Of a DNA stretch of 18,970 nt, positions 1-7,017 are shown piece by piece. Where the stretch lies: positions 1 through 18,970 of the forward strand of contig JAITPZ010000210.1 of NCBI GenBank assembly GCA_031289165.1. The letters run 5' to 3'. Within the stretch, counting starts at the first letter, position 1. Each line of letters opens with the position of its first letter. The notes beneath the pieces are model-generated. The model saw only the letters and a list, made by a program, of their open reading frames with translations, was not told where the DNA came from and searched no databases. Both the position numbers and the translations under genes were made by a program. The DNA comes from Synergistaceae bacterium (GTDB lineage: Bacteria > Synergistota > Synergistia > Synergistales > Aminobacteriaceae).

Positions 1-1244
1 TCCATCAGATAGCCCGTCATGGCCGTGACGTACTCGAAGAACTGAATCAGCCCGCCCACGTGCCACGCGTCGAGGACGGGGAGCGTGAGCGCCGCGACGG
101 GGCGGGACATTTTTGCCAGCGTCGCGGCCGTCGCGAAAGCCTCGTGGTTACGCAGCTCGTCCATGGACTTCCCGTACAGGTAGGAAAGCTTCTCAAACGC
201 CTTTTCCGACGCGGCCGGAAGCGCGATGTCCTTTTGTCCCTGCTTCACGGTCAGGACCGTGTAAAACTTGTCGTCCGGTCCCGAGGAATAGAGCTGAAGC
301 TGCGAGTGCTGGTCGACGGTCCCCAGCGCCCGAACAGGAGTCGAACCCTGTCCGCCCTTGCCGATGGACTCTCCCCAAAGCTGGGCGAACCACTCGCCAA
401 ATCGCTCCATCGCGTCGGAGTAGGACATCAGGACGTTGATGTTCCGATTTTGTTTCATGTGCAGCCAGTAGAGCCCCGCCATGATCCACGCGGGGTTTTC
501 CAGAACCGACCCGGCTCTGGCGATCACGTCGCCCATCGCGCCCGCGCCGGACAGGAGCGCCTTGCAGTCGATCCCCAGCGCCCAGGCGGAAAGCAACCCC
601 ACGCAGGACAGAACGGAAAAACGTCCGCCGACGTCCTCCGGAAGGATGAGGCTTTTACAGCCGGTCTCATCCACGAAGGGGCGCAGAATGCCCTTTTCCT
701 TGTCGGTCACGACGACGACACGCTCGCGCGCGCCGGCATCCCCCAGCGTATCGCGAAGTTTTTCCCAGAAAAACAGGAAGTTCGCCGCCGTCTCCGCGGT
801 GCTGCCCGATTTGCTGACGACGACCACTGCGGTATTCTGAGGATCGAGGAGCTCCCATATGGCCCGATTGTCGACGGGGTCCACATTGTCGGACATGAAG
901 AAGCGCGGCGCGTTGCGGCTGCCCCTGGGCAGCTCGTTCCAGTACGGCGGCAAAAGCGCGTTGTGCAGCATCAGGTTGCCCAGAGCGGACCCCCCGATCC
1001 CCACCTGCACGATGGACTCGCGCGTGGCCAGCCATCGCGCCAGAGTCTGAACGTCGTCCATGTTGCGCCGGGGCAGGTCCATCCATCCGAATCCCTCTTT
1101 GCCCGCGGCGGCGTTTTCGCGCAGCCAGGCGTCGCCCTCTCTGAACCGCGAAGCCAGCCCCTCCAGATCGGAGAAGTTTACGGAACGCTCGCCTCCCGTA
1201 AATGCCGCCCCATACGCAAACGACAAAAGCGTCTTTTCGTTCAC
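1..1244 (-). CDS. pgi: Glucose-6-phosphate isomerase, C-terminal end cut by window edge
   Basis: Interconverts glucose 6-phosphate and fructose 6-phosphate in cytosolic glycolysis and gluconeogenesis. Translation from 1244 gives 414 residues before the window edge. Visible family motifs are VGIGGSALGN (81-90), the sugar-phosphate-binding SKSGSTAET (144-152), EDVGGRFSV (203-211), GESIGKGGQGSTPVRALG with the catalytic Glu near 292, and VDQHSQLQLY with the catalytic His near 313. The C-terminal catalytic Lys region lies outside the window. The start is GTG at 1244, chosen because AGGAGG (1253-1258) lies 8 bases upstream; no ATG fits as well. The gene follows the histidine kinase gene by 62 bases on the same strand and may be cotranscribed with it. 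Family assignment is very secure from the motifs. Confidence 0.96.
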   Translation of the reverse strand, partial: MNEKTLLSFAYGAAFTGGERSVNFSDLEGLASRFREGDAWLRENAAAGKEGFGWMDLPRRNMDDVQTLARWLATRESIVQVGIGGSALGNLMLHNALLPPYWNELPRGSRNAPRFFMSDNVDPVDNRAIWELLDPQNTAVVVVSKSGSTAETAANFLFFWEKLRDTLGDAGARERVVVVTDKEKGILRPFVDETGCKSLILPEDVGGRFSVLSCVGLLSAWALGIDCKALLSGAGAMGDVIARAGSVLENPAWIMAGLYWLHMKQNRNINVLMSYSDAMERFGEWFAQLWGESIGKGGQGSTPVRALGTVDQHSQLQLYSSGPDDKFYTVLTVKQGQKDIALPAASEKAFEKLSYLYGKSMDELRNHEAFATAATLAKMSRPVAALTLPVLDAWHVGGLIQFFEYVTAMTGYLM

Positions 1245-1306
1245 CCGTAAGACCTCCTAATAAAAAATTTGAACTTGAACCGCGCCCTGTTCGATACGGG
1301 TGGGCG

Positions 1307-3778
1307 TCACCCCTGCAACCGCTCCGCGAGAAGGTTTCGCACCTCTTCGATATCGACCGGTTTTGAAAGATGTCCGTCCATTCCCGCCTCCATGGCCTTT
1401 TCAACGTCTTCCCTGTAGGCGTTTGCCGTCAGCGCTATGATGGGAACCGTTTCCGCGTCCGAACGCGCCAGGCGCCGAATGCGTCGCGTCGTTTCGTAGC
1501 CATCTATTCCGGGCATTTGAATATCCATAAGCACCGCATCATAATGGTTTTCCGGCGATTCTTCGAACATGAACAGCGCCTTTTCGCCGTCCTCCGCCTC
1601 GTCTATGCCGATGTTCGTATCCTGCAGCAACTCTCTGAGGATCAGGCGGTTGATTTCCACGTCATCGGCCACCAGAATCCGCTTTCCGGAAAGGTCGAGC
1701 GTCTGATCTCCGGCGTCGGAAGTCAGAACGATCCGTTCGTCCGGCCCGTCAATCGCATCCCGTACGGAAGAGGGGAACAGGGGTTTTGCCAGAAACCGAC
1801 GAATCCCGGCCTGGTTTGCCTCCCCCTCGACTCTGTTCCACTTCAAAAACGACGCCACGATGACGACGGTGTCCCTGTTCGTCGCGGGATCGAACGATCT
1901 GGCGGTTTCGATTCCGTTCCTGCCGGGCAGGTCGTAATCCAGGAAGATGACGTCGTAGGGCCTTCCGCTCCGGCTCGCGACATCCGCCAGCGACACGGCC
2001 TGCGCGGAGTTTTCGGCGGTGTCCGCCGAAATGCCGAACTGATCGACAATGGTCCTGAACTGCTCCAGCGATTCGGGGTCCGCGTCCACGATCAGCACAC
2101 GGCTCTCCGGGCCGGGACCGGTGAAAACGGCGCCAGCATCCTGCTGCGGGTCACGTTCAAATTCCACCTCGAAGCGGAAGGTCGATCCCACGCCGGGCTC
2201 CGACGTCACCTCTATCCGCCCGTTCATCTGCTCTACGATTTTTTTCGAAATAACGAGCCCGAGCCCCGTCCCCCCGTAACGCCTGGCTATGCTGGAGTCG
2301 GCCTGCTGAAACGCGCTGAAAAGTCGAGCCGCCTGCTCTCGGGTCATTCCGATTCCGGTGTCGGACACGGAAAATCGAAGTCGGCTGTGATCTCCGATGC
2401 GTTCCGCCTCATCGACGGTCAGCAGGATCTTTCCCCTTTCCGGCGTGAATTTTACCGCGTTACTGAGGAGATTGGTCACGACCTGCGAGAGGCGCATCCC
2501 GTCTCCGATATAGTGCGCACACGTCCCCTTTCCCATGACGACGCGCAGAGTCTGGGCCTTCTGATCCGCCTTTTCCTCGAGGATACTGCAGACCTTCATC
2601 AGCATTTTTTCCATGTCGAACGAAGCGGCGTCAAGCTCGAGTTTTCCGGCCTCGATTTTGGACATGTCGAGTACGTCGTTTATCAGGTTCAACAGGTGAC
2701 TTGCCGCCGTTTCGATCGTGGAAAGGCAGAACCGCAGCTTTTCCCTGTCGTCCGTTCCTCCGGCGATGTTGGCCATGCCGATAATCGCGTTCATCGGCGT
2801 GCGCATCTCATGGCTCATTCGGGACAAAAACTCGCTCTTCACACGCGTCGCCTCGAGCGCGGCGTCTTTGGCGGCAACGAGAGAATCGGTCATCTCCTTT
2901 TCGAGAATGGCGGAAACCGCCAGAATCCCCACGGCCGTCATGACCGATATCTCCTCTTCGGAGTAGAACCTTTCCTCATGCCCGGGAATCGCCATAAACC
3001 CCCAGAACCCGCATTTGTCCATGAGCGGGATCGCCATAAACGACCGGACGTCCCGGGAGAAAAGTCCATCCAGGGAGGACACCTCGCTGACGAAAATCCC
3101 CTCACCGGTGGAAAGTTTCTGAAGCCATTCCGTCGGCCAACTTTTCTGAACTGAAGAAGTACCCCCGTCGGGCCACTGAAACAGACATTCGAAGTGTTCG
3201 CCATCGTGGCCCGCCTGCCAGAGCGACAAAGCCACGCAGTCGAAAGTTTCGCACAGATCCTTCAAAGAGTTGACCACGGCGTCGGCGTACCCCGAACCGC
3301 CGATCGACAGCAGGTTTTCTCCGATCTTGTGGATGAGGCCGATGTACGCGGCGTTTCGGCGATAGAGATCCTCCAGAGACGTCCAGCGTTCGTCCAGCTG
3401 GCGAATCATGGTGTTGAAGGCGTCGGCGAAGTCCCCCATAAACTCCACGCTCTGACTGTAATCACCTCTGGCGACCTGCTGCGTCTGCCAGGTCAGGTGG
3501 CTTAGAGAGGCGTGCAGCGCCTTCAAAGGAGCCGCCATCTCGTTTTGCCTGGAGGGCAGCTGTCCGCTCAAAACTCCCTTCGACAGGGCCTTTGCCACCA
3601 ACGCGGTCTCCATCGCGCACTCGCCTGTAAACTGCAACCCTTTCCCAAACCGCTGCAACTCGTCCGGAATCCGGCTTAAATCCAATTTAGCCTTCGAGGG
3701 AGCATACATTACGTCGTGCAGGTACTTAAACAGGTATTCGTCAAGAGCCCGGAGGTCTTCCTGCTCCACTGTGCGCAT
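1307..3778 (-). CDS. Soluble hybrid histidine kinase with HAMP-like, GAF-like, kinase and two receiver domains
   Basis: An 823-residue sensor kinase without any convincing membrane segment, so it is probably cytosolic. Order of domains: N-terminal helical part with a HAMP-like stretch (about 85-140, LARGDY-type segment QVARGDYSQS at 101-110), GAF-like sensor domain (about 150-295), HisKA with the phosphoacceptor His323 in MSHEMRTPMN, HATPase with N box NLLSNAVKF (436-444), SDTGIGM (472-478) and YGGTGLGLVISKK (501-513). Receiver 1 (about 560-680) keeps Asp614 and Lys665. Receiver 2 (about 698-820) keeps Asp705/706, Asp752 and Lys806. No HPt domain or output domain is present, so a separate HPt protein or response regulator must act downstream. 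Start ATG at 3778 has AGGAGG five bases upstream. It follows the V4R gene by 64 bases, which suggests that V4R supplies the ligand input. Confidence 0.95.
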   Translation of the reverse strand: MRTVEQEDLRALDEYLFKYLHDVMYAPSKAKLDLSRIPDELQRFGKGLQFTGECAMETALVAKALSKGVLSGQLPSRQNEMAAPLKALHASLSHLTWQTQQVARGDYSQSVEFMGDFADAFNTMIRQLDERWTSLEDLYRRNAAYIGLIHKIGENLLSIGGSGYADAVVNSLKDLCETFDCVALSLWQAGHDGEHFECLFQWPDGGTSSVQKSWPTEWLQKLSTGEGIFVSEVSSLDGLFSRDVRSFMAIPLMDKCGFWGFMAIPGHEERFYSEEEISVMTAVGILAVSAILEKEMTDSLVAAKDAALEATRVKSEFLSRMSHEMRTPMNAIIGMANIAGGTDDREKLRFCLSTIETAASHLLNLINDVLDMSKIEAGKLELDAASFDMEKMLMKVCSILEEKADQKAQTLRVVMGKGTCAHYIGDGMRLSQVVTNLLSNAVKFTPERGKILLTVDEAERIGDHSRLRFSVSDTGIGMTREQAARLFSAFQQADSSIARRYGGTGLGLVISKKIVEQMNGRIEVTSEPGVGSTFRFEVEFERDPQQDAGAVFTGPGPESRVLIVDADPESLEQFRTIVDQFGISADTAENSAQAVSLADVASRSGRPYDVIFLDYDLPGRNGIETARSFDPATNRDTVVIVASFLKWNRVEGEANQAGIRRFLAKPLFPSSVRDAIDGPDERIVLTSDAGDQTLDLSGKRILVADDVEINRLILRELLQDTNIGIDEAEDGEKALFMFEESPENHYDAVLMDIQMPGIDGYETTRRIRRLARSDAETVPIIALTANAYREDVEKAMEAGMDGHLSKPVDIEEVRNLLAERLQG

Positions 3779-3842
3779 CCTCCCCTCCTGAAACTTCGCG
3801 CGTCATTTCGTCGACGTTCAGTTCTCCGGACCGAAAACCGAT

Positions 3843-4376
3843 TTACACTACGGCTCCCCGGAATCGGCAGACCCGATCCCCGTTCGCCCAGCAATCGACC
3901 TCACGCACGTCATACCGCTTCCCGGTATAGGCCTCCAGTATCCCGGCGATGAAGCCTTCATCGTAGTTGCAAACCGTTTCGTTGGTCACCGGAAGCCCGC
4001 TGCAATCGAGATCCTGCCCCACGGTCAGCACGATGTTTCCCGTCTCCGTGTCGAACGCTTCCATGCGTAAAATACCTATCTTGAGCTCCTGGAGGGATTT
4101 TTGCAGACCGGCGACGAAGGCGTTGAAGTCCAGCGTCAGATCCAGCACGTTTTTGGCGAATTCGGTCCCCGCTAAAAATCCGGCCCTGCGGAAATGCTCG
4201 TTGGCCTGCTCCTCTCCGTAGGATTTGCTCAGTTCGTCCAGCATCGTGTACTGCATAAGCCGGTACACCAGCACCGGCATCTCCTCTCCGAGATCGCCGC
4301 GGCCCTCTCTGATGTCTCCAAGATTCTCCCAGAAAAACGAACTGTGTCCCCGGTCCTCAGCGAATACATTTTCCAT
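3843..4376 (-). CDS. V4R-domain protein, probable small-molecule sensor
   Basis: A 177-residue soluble protein. The C-terminal half (about 95-175) matches the V4R (4-vinyl-reductase) fold, which binds small hydrophobic ligands or metals in XylR/DmpR-type activators, bacteriochlorophyll reductase BchJ and methanogen proteins. Visible hallmarks are the C-terminal pattern GFIAGILEAYTGKRYDVREV (141-160) followed by DCWANGDRVCRF (161-172), with Cys125, Cys136, Cys162 and Cys170. The N-terminal half is helical and unassigned. ATG at 4376 is preferred over the TTG six bases upstream because GGAGG (4385-4389) is 8 bases from the ATG but only 2 from the TTG. The hybrid kinase gene follows after 64 bases. 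V4R as a partner for that kinase is inference; the ligand cannot be read from the sequence. Confidence 0.85.
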   Translation of the reverse strand: MENVFAEDRGHSSFFWENLGDIREGRGDLGEEMPVLVYRLMQYTMLDELSKSYGEEQANEHFRRAGFLAGTEFAKNVLDLTLDFNAFVAGLQKSLQELKIGILRMEAFDTETGNIVLTVGQDLDCSGLPVTNETVCNYDEGFIAGILEAYTGKRYDVREVDCWANGDRVCRFRGAVV

Positions 4377-4401
4377 TGGCAAAGCCTCCCTGTCTTTTTA
4401 T

Positions 4402-4417
4402 CCGTGGCGTTCCACGG
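4402..4417. promoter_or_regulatory. Perfect inverted repeat in the V4R leader, operator or leader hairpin
   Basis: CCGTGG-CGTT-CCACGG is a perfect 6-base inverted repeat with a 4-base centre. It lies 26 bases upstream of the V4R start, just upstream of its ribosome binding site, in the 158-base region shared with the divergent oxidoreductase operon. A TTGACA hexamer sits on the minus strand at 4429-4434, but I find no good -10 at the usual spacing. It could be an operator or an RNA hairpin. Confidence 0.4.
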
Positions 4418-4449
4418 CGTATACAACCTGTCAATACCGGAAAGTCGTC

Positions 4450-4478
4450 TTGCGTCCACAATACGATGGAGATACACT
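4450..4478 (+). promoter_or_regulatory. Weak candidate promoter for the oxidoreductase operon
   Basis: TTGCGT (4450-4455) and TACACT (4473-4478) are separated by 17 bases and match 3/6 and 4/6 of the sigma-70 consensus. An AT-rich patch follows at about 4491-4514, which contains a second possible -10 (TATCAT, 4509-4514) without a matching -35. One of these presumably drives the operon starting at 4535, but the choice is uncertain. Confidence 0.3.
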
Positions 4479-4534
4479 GGATAAAAGCTGAGTTTTATTT
4501 TTAAATAATATCATACTGAGGGGACTGATGTTCA

Positions 4535-5023
4535 ATGACTGCGGCAGTTGATGAGGTTATTCCGAACATGAAGAGCCGGCTCGACCCGATCGTCGAAAAG
4601 CACCGGGGAAAGCGGGGGATAGCCATTCCCCTGCTGGCGGACGTGCAAAAGGAAGTGGGGTACGTGGCCCGGGAGGCGGTGGAATACGTGGGAGAAAAGC
4701 TCTCGATTTCCCCGGCGGAGCTGTTCGGGGTCGCGACGTTTTACGCGATGTTCCGCTTCCAGCCCCAGGGAAAGTACGTCGTCCGGCTGTGCCGGGGCAC
4801 GGCGTGCCACGTACAGGGGTCCGCCCGCGTGCTGGACCAGCTCGAGAGGTCCCTCGGAGTTCACGACGGAGAGACGACGAAGGACCTGATGTTCACTCTC
4901 CAGTGCGTGGCGTGTCTGGGATGCTGCAGTCTGGCGCCGGTCATGATGGTGAACGACGAGGTGCATGGACGCCTGACGCCGGAGAAGGCGGTTCAGGTTC
5001 TTCAAAGGGGCGTAGCCCCCTGA
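4535..5023 (+). CDS. NuoE/HydC-like thioredoxin-fold [2Fe-2S] subunit of an NAD(P)H oxidoreductase
   Basis: A 162-residue electron-transfer subunit of the complex I 24-kDa/HndA/HydC family. It carries one [2Fe-2S] cluster that sits beside the flavoprotein subunit. Ligands are visible as LCRGTAC (Cys86 and Cys91) and CLGCCSLAP (Cys127 and Cys131). The N-terminal helical part IPLLADVQKEVGYV (31-44) and the segment ELFGVATFYAMFRF (62-75) are typical. Length is normal. Start ATG at 4535 has GAGGGG about 11 bases upstream; a closer ATG at 4528 is out of frame. The last residues (RGVAP) are encoded by the first hairpin of the repeat cluster that follows, so the C-terminus may have been changed by that element. 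First gene of a three-gene operon that looks like an Stn-type transhydrogenase (StnC position). In isolation it could equally belong to a NADH-dependent hydrogenase. Confidence 0.93.
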   Translation: MTAAVDEVIPNMKSRLDPIVEKHRGKRGIAIPLLADVQKEVGYVAREAVEYVGEKLSISPAELFGVATFYAMFRFQPQGKYVVRLCRGTACHVQGSARVLDQLERSLGVHDGETTKDLMFTLQCVACLGCCSLAPVMMVNDEVHGRLTPEKAVQVLQRGVAP

Positions 5024-5148
5024 CCCGTTACCCGCTCCGCGGGGGGTATCTGGGATTGTACGGCCCCTCCCGTCGGCCGGGATGAAAGGCTTTCAGTATT
5101 GGGGTCGAGAGGTCTGCGACCCCTCGTGGAGTTTGAGGCGGAGCCTCA
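5007..5148. repeat. Cluster of six consecutive inverted repeats (REP/MITE-like element)
   Basis: Six perfect inverted repeats are packed into 142 bases between the first two oxidoreductase genes: GGGGC-GTA-GCCCC (5007-5019), CCCGC-TCC-GCGGG (5031-5043), CGGCC/GGCCG (5061-5079), GAAAG-G-CTTTC (5084-5094), GGGGTCG/CGACCCC (5101-5123) and TGAGGC-GGA-GCCTCA (5134-5148). The first overlaps the stop of the upstream gene. No coding function is visible. The layout resembles a dispersed palindromic repeat unit; in mRNA it would form a hairpin chain that could affect expression of the downstream gene relative to the upstream one. No second copy is visible in this window. Confidence 0.7.
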
Positions 5149-5179
5149 GGGTTTGGTATTGAAACACTGTGGGGGTGTT

Positions 5180-7003
5180 GTGTTGAACAGGACGACGGTA
5201 ACGATTGGACTGGCAAGCTGCGGGATCGCCTCGGGCGCTCTTCCCGTTGCCCGGGAACTCGAAAGGCTTCTCGCCGGTCGCGGGGATGTGGAGATAAAGC
5301 GGGTCGGATGTATCGGCTGCTGTTACATGGAGCCGCTGGTCGGCGTGGTGCGCGACGGCAGGACCTGGACCTACGGCAGGGTGGACGTCGATACCCTCCA
5401 TCGCATTATTGACGAGCACCTGGACAAAAACGTCATCGTGAAGGATCACCTGATCCTCACGGACGGCGTTGAGGGCGAGGAGAAAAAAGACGGTTCGGAG
5501 AACCCGCGCATGGAGAAGCAGGTGCGCATCGTCCTCCGCAACAGCGGCCTCATCGACCCGAAGAACATCGACGAGTACATCGCCCGCGACGGCTACCGGG
5601 GCCTGACGAAGGCCATCCGGGAGATGACGCGCGACGAGGTCATCAAAGAAATTCTGGACAGCGGCCTGAGGGGGCGCGGGGGCGCGGGCTTCCCCACGGG
5701 CATGAAGTGGCGCTTCGCGCGCGACGCGAAGGGCGCCGAACCCAACGCGAAGAACCCCAACGGCACGGACAAGTACATGGTCTGCAACGCGGACGAGGGC
5801 GACCCGGGCGCGTTCATGGACCGCTCCGTCCTGGAGAGCGACCCCCACAGCGTCATCGAGGGCATGGCGATCGGGGCCTGGGCTGTCGGCGCGTCGCACG
5901 GCGTCATCTACTGCCGCGCGGAGTACCCCATGGCGATCGAGCATCTCAACATCGCCCTGACGCAGGCGCGCGAGCGGGGTTTCCTCGGCGGGAAAATCCT
6001 GGGCGACGAGGACTTCAGCTTCGATATCTACGTCAAGGAAGGGGCCGGGGCGTTCGTCTGCGGCGAGGAAACGGCGCTGATCGCCTCGATCGAGGGACAG
6101 CGCGGCATGCCGCGTCCGCGTCCTCCCTTCCCCGCCAACAGCGGCATCTGGAAAAAGCCCACCAACATCAATAACGTGGAGACGTGGGCCAACGTGCCCT
6201 GGATCCTGACGCACGGCTCCACCGCGTTCAACGCGTACGGCCACGGGCGCAGCCGGGGAACGAAGGTATTCGCCCTCGCCGGAAAGATCAAAAAGGGAGG
6301 ACTGGCCGAGATCCCGATGGGAATGTCCCTGCGCGAGGTCATCTACGACGTCGCGGGGGGCATCGAGAACGACAGAAAGTTCAAGGCCGTCCAGCTCGGC
6401 GGGCCGTCCGGCGGCTGTGTTCCGGATTCCCTGCTGGACACTCCGGTCGACTACGAGTCGATCAACGCCACGGGCGCGATCATGGGGTCCGGCGGCATGG
6501 TCGTCATGGACGAAGACACCTGCGTTGTCGACGTCGCGCGCTTCTTCCTGAACTTCGTGCAGAAGGAGTCCTGCGGGAAATGCCCGTTCTGCCGCATCGG
6601 CACCAAAAGAATGCTCGAAATCCTTGAGAGAATCACTCAGGGAAAGGGCGTGATCGAGGACCTGGACAACCTGATTTCTCTCGCCGGTCAGATCCGGGAC
6701 GGCTCCCTCTGCGGGCTCGGACAGACCGCGCCGAATCCCGTCCTGACCACGCTGAAATATTTCCGTGACGAGTACGTCGCCCATATCGTCGACAAAAAGT
6801 GTCCGGCGAAGGTGTGCGCCCCGCTGATCCACTACGCTGTCGACGGGGGCAGGTGTATCGGCTGCACGCGCTGTACGAAAGCCTGTCCGGTGGGGGCCAT
6901 CTCGGGAGAGGTAAAGAAACCGCACCGCATCGACGATGAGGTCTGCGTGCGCTGCGGGCTCTGCAGAAAGAACTGTCCGGTCTCGTGTATTTCGGTCGAG
7001 TAG
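5180..7003 (+). CDS. NuoF/HydB-like FMN flavoprotein with thioredoxin-like head and ferredoxin tail
   Basis: A 607-residue NAD(P)H-oxidising or electron-bifurcating flavoprotein of the HydB/HndC family, cytosolic. Order: thioredoxin-like [2Fe-2S] domain (Cys14, Cys44, Cys47 or Cys48), FMN/NADH-binding core with GLRGRGGAGFPTG (162-174), NADEGDPGAFMDR (203-215) and EGAGAFVCGEETAL (287-300), SLBB domain (about 365-425), a [4Fe-4S] helical domain (Cys465, Cys468, Cys471, Cys511), then two C-terminal [4Fe-4S] clusters (Cys559/562/565/569 and Cys589/592/595/599). The open frame extends back to 5099, but those 27 residues come from the hairpin cluster; GTG at 5180 or TTG at 5183 is more likely. GGGGGTG (5171-5177) gives better spacing to the TTG. 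Followed by the fusion subunit 14 bases later. It is the StnB-like position of the putative transhydrogenase. Confidence 0.94.
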   Translation: MLNRTTVTIGLASCGIASGALPVARELERLLAGRGDVEIKRVGCIGCCYMEPLVGVVRDGRTWTYGRVDVDTLHRIIDEHLDKNVIVKDHLILTDGVEGEEKKDGSENPRMEKQVRIVLRNSGLIDPKNIDEYIARDGYRGLTKAIREMTRDEVIKEILDSGLRGRGGAGFPTGMKWRFARDAKGAEPNAKNPNGTDKYMVCNADEGDPGAFMDRSVLESDPHSVIEGMAIGAWAVGASHGVIYCRAEYPMAIEHLNIALTQARERGFLGGKILGDEDFSFDIYVKEGAGAFVCGEETALIASIEGQRGMPRPRPPFPANSGIWKKPTNINNVETWANVPWILTHGSTAFNAYGHGRSRGTKVFALAGKIKKGGLAEIPMGMSLREVIYDVAGGIENDRKFKAVQLGGPSGGCVPDSLLDTPVDYESINATGAIMGSGGMVVMDEDTCVVDVARFFLNFVQKESCGKCPFCRIGTKRMLEILERITQGKGVIEDLDNLISLAGQIRDGSLCGLGQTAPNPVLTTLKYFRDEYVAHIVDKKCPAKVCAPLIHYAVDGGRCIGCTRCTKACPVGAISGEVKKPHRIDDEVCVRCGLCRKNCPVSCISVE

Positions 7004-7017
7004 AGGAGATTATCAGG

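Noticed and set aside
60..1250. 396-codon plus-strand open frame at the left end
   Set aside because: Antisense to pgi, whose minus-strand motifs are unambiguous.
5082..5162. Small open frame inside the hairpin cluster (ATG at 5082, about 26 codons)
   Set aside because: No ribosome binding site and built entirely from inverted repeats; more likely non-coding.
5093..6925. 610-codon minus-strand open frame opposite the NuoF-like gene
   Set aside because: No family motifs and biased composition; it mirrors codon-position GC of the real gene.
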